Below, in pieces: positions 21,941-25,835 of a stretch of 25,835 nt of DNA. Both the position numbers and the translations under genes were made by a program. Under the pieces are notes generated by a model. That model made no database searches, was not told the DNA's origin, and saw nothing but the letters and a program-made list of their open reading frames with translations. This DNA comes from an uncultured Bacteroidales bacterium. GTDB taxonomy: Bacteria > Bacteroidota > Bacteroidia > Bacteroidales > Bacteroidaceae. Numbering within the stretch: the stretch's first letter is position 1; each line of letters starts with the position of its first letter. The stretch spans positions 1 to 25,835 of the forward strand of contig CALCHR010000112.1 in NCBI GenBank assembly GCA_937901185.1, written 5' to 3'.

Positions 21941-23848
21941 ATGAAAAAACTGCCTTACCTCGTTCTCATAGCCGTCTGCCTTTTCGCCTGCGCCAATCCC
22001 GGCAGCGGACCTGATGGCGGACCGTTCGACGAAACGCCTCCGCACATCATCAGTATGACTCCGGCTATCGGAAAGACTCATACCGTCTCTAAGAAAATCA
22101 ACTTGCGCTTCGACGAGAATATCAAGTTGGAAAACCCCGGCGAGAAAGTTATCGTATCGCCACCGCAGATAGAAATGCCTGATATCAGAGCCTACGGCCG
22201 AAACATCTCTATCGAACTGATGGACTCGCTGAAAGAAAACACGACCTACACCATCGACTTTGGCGATGCCATCGTAGACAACAACGAGGGCAACCCGATG
22301 GGACAATTTACCTATTTTTTCTCCACCGGCTCACAGCTCGACACCATGCAGGTATCGGGCCACGTATTGGCTGCGGCAGACCTGGAACCTGTGAAAGGAA
22401 TTCTTGTAGGTCTGCAGAGCGACAGCGCCGACTCTACCTTCCGTCTGCAACCTTTGCAGCGCGTGGCACGCACCGACGATACCGGTTATTTTTCTATTAA
22501 GGGCGTGGCACCGGGCAACTATCGCATCTACGCACTGAAAGACATGGATGGCGATTTCCGTTTCTCGCAGAAAGGCGAGATGATAGCCTTCTCCCAAGAG
22601 ATTATCCAGCCCTCCGCTTTCCAGGATGTGCGCCAAGACACACTTTGGGCAGACAGTCTGCACTTCGACACCATCCGCAACGTACGCTTCACCCATTTCC
22701 TCCCCGACAACATTTTGCTGCTCGCCTTTACCGAAAGCGGACAGCCTCGCCACTTGCTGAAGACACAGCGCGACGTCCACGAGTGGTTCAAGATCTACTT
22801 CACCGCTCCTTCTGATACCATGCCGCTCATCCAAGGCGTCGGCTTCGATGCCAAGAAGGCGTTGCTCGTTAGTCCCTCCAAAGGGAACGACACCATTACC
22901 TGCTGGGTGCGCGACACTACCCTCTTGCGCGACACGCTTTCCGTGATTTGCACCTACGACGCTACCGACGACTCCACCGGCTTGCGCTTCCTGAAAACCG
23001 ATACCTTGACCATGCGTTCCAAACTGACGCTCGCTCGGAAAAAGCTCCAGGAAGAAGAGCGTATGGAGAACTGGGAGAAGCAAAGGAAACGCCGTCACAA
23101 ACGCGGCGACTACAGCCAGGAAACACCGCCGCCCGTTTACCTAAAGGTGAACTTGAAGAGCGCCAGCAACATGACGCCGATGCAAAATCCCACCATAGAA
23201 TTCAGCGAACCCTTACTGGGATTCGACACTACGAGGATACACCTTTTACATAAGGTAGACACCCTCCACAACGCGATGCGCTATCGCTTGGAGCAAAGCG
23301 AATACGACCCTCTGGTTTATCGTATGTATGCCGAATGGCGTTTGGGACAAGAATATGAGATTGTGCTCGACTCGGCAGCTGTCAACGGCCTCTACGGCCA
23401 CACCAACAGAGTGAGCCGCAAGACTTTGAGCATAGGAAATGAGGACGAGTTTGGCGCGCTCTTTATCACCCTACACGGCGCCGATTCCACGGCTATTGTA
23501 CAGTTGCTCCAGAAGGACGGCAAGGTGCAATACCAACAGCAGGCTAAAAACAACAGCGCCGACTTCTTCTACCTGACACCCGATACCTACTACATGCGTC
23601 TCTTCTACGACCGCAACGGCAACGGCCTATGGGATGCCGGAAACTTTGACCGGCAGGAGCAGGCCGAAGAGGTCTTCTATTTCCCTCAACCCCTTCCGGC
23701 CAAGGCCAACTGGGACATCGAGCAGGAGTGGCACATCAACCTTTTGCCAGTCATAGAGCAGAAGCCCTGCGAACTTATTAAGCAGAAAGCCAGCCGACGC
23801 AACACGCCCACCAACCGCAACGCTGAGCGTCAAAGCAGAAAAAGATAA
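21941..23848 (+). CDS. Ig-like domain lipoprotein
   Basis: The 635-residue protein begins with a lipoprotein signal (MKKLPYLVLIAVCLFAC, acylated Cys17). At about 32-130 it has a bacterial Ig-like domain of the SbsA/Big_5 type (PPHIISMTPAIGKTHTVS, then LRFDENIKL, TYTIDFGDAI and FTYFFSTG). A beta-sandwich resembling carboxypeptidase-regulatory or CNA-B folds follows at about 138-215 (VSGHVLA, then GYFSIKGVAPGNYRIYALKD). The rest is beta-rich, with a charged Lys/Arg-Glu stretch near 365-390, another Ig-like start (NPTIEFSEPL), and a final fold with YYMRLFYDRNGNGLWD. The C-terminus is Arg/Asn-rich. Such proteins are widespread in Bacteroidetes and of unknown function, probably anchored in a membrane and facing the periplasm or surface. 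Confidence 0.82.
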   Translation: MKKLPYLVLIAVCLFACANPGSGPDGGPFDETPPHIISMTPAIGKTHTVSKKINLRFDENIKLENPGEKVIVSPPQIEMPDIRAYGRNISIELMDSLKENTTYTIDFGDAIVDNNEGNPMGQFTYFFSTGSQLDTMQVSGHVLAAADLEPVKGILVGLQSDSADSTFRLQPLQRVARTDDTGYFSIKGVAPGNYRIYALKDMDGDFRFSQKGEMIAFSQEIIQPSAFQDVRQDTLWADSLHFDTIRNVRFTHFLPDNILLLAFTESGQPRHLLKTQRDVHEWFKIYFTAPSDTMPLIQGVGFDAKKALLVSPSKGNDTITCWVRDTTLLRDTLSVICTYDATDDSTGLRFLKTDTLTMRSKLTLARKKLQEEERMENWEKQRKRRHKRGDYSQETPPPVYLKVNLKSASNMTPMQNPTIEFSEPLLGFDTTRIHLLHKVDTLHNAMRYRLEQSEYDPLVYRMYAEWRLGQEYEIVLDSAAVNGLYGHTNRVSRKTLSIGNEDEFGALFITLHGADSTAIVQLLQKDGKVQYQQQAKNNSADFFYLTPDTYYMRLFYDRNGNGLWDAGNFDRQEQAEEVFYFPQPLPAKANWDIEQEWHINLLPVIEQKPCELIKQKASRRNTPTNRNAERQSRKR

Positions 23849-23884
23849 ACCCTCCCCCACGGGAACAAAAACCTATACAGCCTT

Positions 23885-24706
23885 ATGAAAAAAACGCTAT
23901 GGGCCCTCGGCCTCTTCATACTCTGCAGCATCGCTGTCCCCCTACGTTCGGCAGCTCAATGCTCCTCGCCCAACAGTTCCTTCCGCAGCGGCGAGACGCT
24001 GATGTACGACCTCTACTTCAACTGGAAATTTGTCTGGATAAAAGTGGGTACGGCTTCGATGAACATCACACGCTCGGTCTACGACGGCGAACCTGCCTAT
24101 CGCGCCTACCTCATCACCCGCGGCTCTGAGCGCGCCGACAAATTCTTCATCATGCGCGACACGCTCACCGCCTACACCGGCCTCGACCTCGTCCCAAAGA
24201 AGTACGTAAAAAATGCCCATGAGGGGAAAAACTACTACCGCGACGAAGTGGTCTACAGCTATGACAACGGGCAATGCAAGGTCGACATGATGCACCAGCG
24301 CAACAACGGCGAACCGAAGTTTAAGACAGAGAGCAGCAAATACTGCGCTTACGACATGATCAGCATGTTGCTACGCGCCCGTTCCTTTGACCCCACCAAC
24401 TTCAAAGAGGGCCACCGCATCAAGTTCCTGATGGCCGACGGAAAAAAATGCGAATGGCAGTCCATCGTCTATCGCGGCAAGAAAAAATTTAAGATGGAGA
24501 ACAGCAACACCACCTACCGCTGCCTCGTTTTCTCTTTCTTGGAAAACGAAGATGGCAAGGAAAAGGAGATTGTGACTTTCTATGTGACCGACGATAAGAA
24601 CCACCTCCCCGTACGCTTGGATATGAACCTCAACTTCGGTACGGCCAAGGCTTTCCTGACCGGTGCACGCGGACTGCGCAATCCGCAAGATGCAAAACTC
24701 AAATAG
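23885..24706 (+). CDS. DUF3108 family exported protein
   Basis: The 273-residue protein has a signal peptide (MKKTLWALGLFILCSIAVPL, then RSAAQC; cleavage around 24). The Cys after Gln does not make a lipobox, so it is probably soluble in the periplasm. The body is a beta-rich DUF3108-like domain: GETLMYDLYFNWKFVWIKVG near the start, then AYDMISMLLRARSF in the middle and ending with PVRLDMNLNFGTAKAFLTGA. The function of this family is not established; members often lie next to other envelope genes. It is 36 bases after the Ig-like lipoprotein gene and 6 bases before pdxB. Confidence 0.82.
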   Translation: MKKTLWALGLFILCSIAVPLRSAAQCSSPNSSFRSGETLMYDLYFNWKFVWIKVGTASMNITRSVYDGEPAYRAYLITRGSERADKFFIMRDTLTAYTGLDLVPKKYVKNAHEGKNYYRDEVVYSYDNGQCKVDMMHQRNNGEPKFKTESSKYCAYDMISMLLRARSFDPTNFKEGHRIKFLMADGKKCEWQSIVYRGKKKFKMENSNTTYRCLVFSFLENEDGKEKEIVTFYVTDDKNHLPVRLDMNLNFGTAKAFLTGARGLRNPQDAKLK

Positions 24707-24712
24707 GACGGT

Positions 24713-25750
24713 GTGAAACTCGTTATCGACGATAAAATCCCCTATATCCGGGGCGAGGCTGAGCGCTTGGGCGAAACCGTCTATCTGCGCGGCGACAGCA
24801 TCAGCGCTGCCGATGTGCGCCATGCCGACGTGCTCATCATCCGCACCCGCACTCGCTGCGACCGCCAACTCTTGGAAGGCAGCAGCGTGCGCTTCATCGC
24901 TACCGCCACCATTGGCTACGACCATTTAGATACCGACTACTTGGCCCAGGCAGGTATTGCATGGACCAATTGTCCCGGTTGCAACGCAGCCAGTGTGGCA
25001 CAATACATCCACAGCAGCCTGCTTCTGCTCGACGAAGCCGGCCACATCCATCTCCCAGAAACTACCGTAGGCATTGTCGGCGTGGGCCACGTCGGCAGTA
25101 AGGTAGCGCAAGCCGCTGAGGCTTTGGGCTGTCGCACATTGCTTTGTGACCCTCCCCGCCAGGAGCGCGGCGAGCAAGGTTTCTGCACCCTGGCCGACAT
25201 CGCCGCTCAGGCCGACGTCGTCACCTTCCACACACCGCTCACACGCAGCGGCCGCCACGCCACGCTACACATGGCCGACACCGCATTCTTCAACAGTCTG
25301 CAACGCTGCCCTGTCATCATCAACTCGGGTCGCGGCGAAGTGGTAGACGAAGTGGCCTTGAAGGCAGCTTTGGATTCCGAGAAAGTACGCAGCGCCGTCA
25401 TCGACACGTGGGAGCACGAGCCAAACATCGACCGCAATCTGCTGGAGCGCGTATTCCTCGGAACGCCTCACATTGCCGGCTACTCGGCCGACGGCAAGGC
25501 CAACGGCACACGCATGGCCCTTGAAGCCGTGGCCCGCCACTTTGGTTTGGACTTTTCCTTCCACATCCAAGCGCCTGCCCTACCTGCCGACTATGCCTAT
25601 AGCGTGGAGCATTTTTCGCCCCATCACCCCCACGCACCCTATCTCCGCTGCTACGACCCACGCCGCGACAGCGACGCACTGAAGAGCAAGCCCGAAGACT
25701 TCGAGCGCCTTAGAGGCGACTATCCGCTGCGCCGCGAATTTTTCTCCTGA
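24713..25750 (+). CDS. pdxB: Erythronate-4-phosphate dehydrogenase
   Basis: PdxB oxidises 4-phosphoerythronate to 2-oxo-3-hydroxy-4-phosphobutanoate in the deoxyxylulose-5-phosphate-dependent pathway to pyridoxal phosphate. The 345-residue length is typical. The D-2-hydroxyacid dehydrogenase layout is clear: NAD motif GIVGVGHVGSKVA (about 119-131), catalytic Arg in INSGRGEVVDE, Glu in DTWEHEP, and His in GTPHIAGYS. The C-terminal PdxB extension ends RLRGDYPLRREFF. The start is GTG at 24713, 6 bases after the DUF3108 stop, with AGGA about 8 bases upstream. Dxs, encoded at 10173-12080, provides the other branch of the same cofactor pathway. Confidence 0.94.
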   Translation: MKLVIDDKIPYIRGEAERLGETVYLRGDSISAADVRHADVLIIRTRTRCDRQLLEGSSVRFIATATIGYDHLDTDYLAQAGIAWTNCPGCNAASVAQYIHSSLLLLDEAGHIHLPETTVGIVGVGHVGSKVAQAAEALGCRTLLCDPPRQERGEQGFCTLADIAAQADVVTFHTPLTRSGRHATLHMADTAFFNSLQRCPVIINSGRGEVVDEVALKAALDSEKVRSAVIDTWEHEPNIDRNLLERVFLGTPHIAGYSADGKANGTRMALEAVARHFGLDFSFHIQAPALPADYAYSVEHFSPHHPHAPYLRCYDPRRDSDALKSKPEDFERLRGDYPLRREFFS

Positions 25751-25785
25751 AGCCCCCATCACCACCTCTCTGCTACCTTCTTTTT

Positions 25786-25835
25786 CTTAGTAGTTACTTT
25801 AGGAATCTTAGTAGTTACCGAAATTTTCCTAGTAG
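25786..25835 (+). repeat. 21-bp tandem repeat, cut by the window edge
   Basis: CTTAGTAGTTAC occurs at 25786-25797 and again at 25807-25818, and CCTAGTAG begins a third unit at 25828, an exact 21-base period. The second half of each unit varies (TTTAGGAAT, CGAAATTTT). It starts about 35 bases after the pdxB stop and continues past the window. The CTTAGTA core also occurs in the palindrome of the 291-bp repeat. Confidence 0.7.

Overview
The window looks like chromosomal DNA of a member of the Bacteroidales, most likely Prevotellaceae. Five things point there. Promoters match the Bacteroidetes pattern (TTTG, about 20 bases, TAnnTTTG). The complex I operon has a fused nuoCD and no nuoEFG. Start codons mostly lack strong Shine-Dalgarno sequences. 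There is a large secreted protein with a C-terminal LSGRRV...GLYIVNGKK tail. Head-GIN, GH3 and DUF3108-type genes are also present. The genus cannot be fixed from sequence alone.

Layout: (1) 1-5892, minus strand: a complex I operon read as nuoA-B-CD-H-I-J-K-L, with nuoL cut by the window edge and a promoter near 6134-6165. (2) 5893-6678: intergenic, holding copy 1 of a 291-bp repeat and the terminator of the next operon. (3) 6679-12080, minus strand: operon dxs-trkA-trkH-GIN lipoprotein (isoprenoid/cofactor precursor synthesis plus potassium uptake). (4) 12081-12354: divergent control region with four 33-bp tandem repeats that run into the promoter of an AAA/DUF4143 ATPase gene (12355-13752). 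(5) 13753-14217: copy 2 of the 291-bp repeat, then a promoter. (6) 14218-17796: a 1124-residue secreted modular protein and a 60-residue companion, closed by a strong terminator. (7) 17986-18279, minus strand: a small membrane protein. (8) 18548-20320: a QueA-NUDIX fusion. (9) 20420-25750: apparent operon GH3 ligase - Ig-like lipoprotein - DUF3108 protein - pdxB. (10) 25786-25835: start of a 21-bp tandem repeat that leaves the window.

Functional links: Dxs makes 1-deoxyxylulose-5-phosphate, which together with the product of the PdxB branch is used for pyridoxal phosphate. TrkA and TrkH form one potassium uptake system. The Nuo subunits form the membrane arm and quinone-reducing connection of a complex I without its NADH module.

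The most unusual signal is the 291-bp repeat at 6295-6585 and 13758-14048. The copies have equal length and opposite orientation and are about 85% identical by hand count. Each has near-terminal inverted repeats, a consensus promoter, and directly after it a 25-base hairpin followed by seven T's. The hairpin differs between copies by compensating changes, so each copy looks like a MITE-like element encoding a very short terminator-hairpin RNA. Most coordinates and motifs were read directly; functions rest on family recognition by eye, without any database search.
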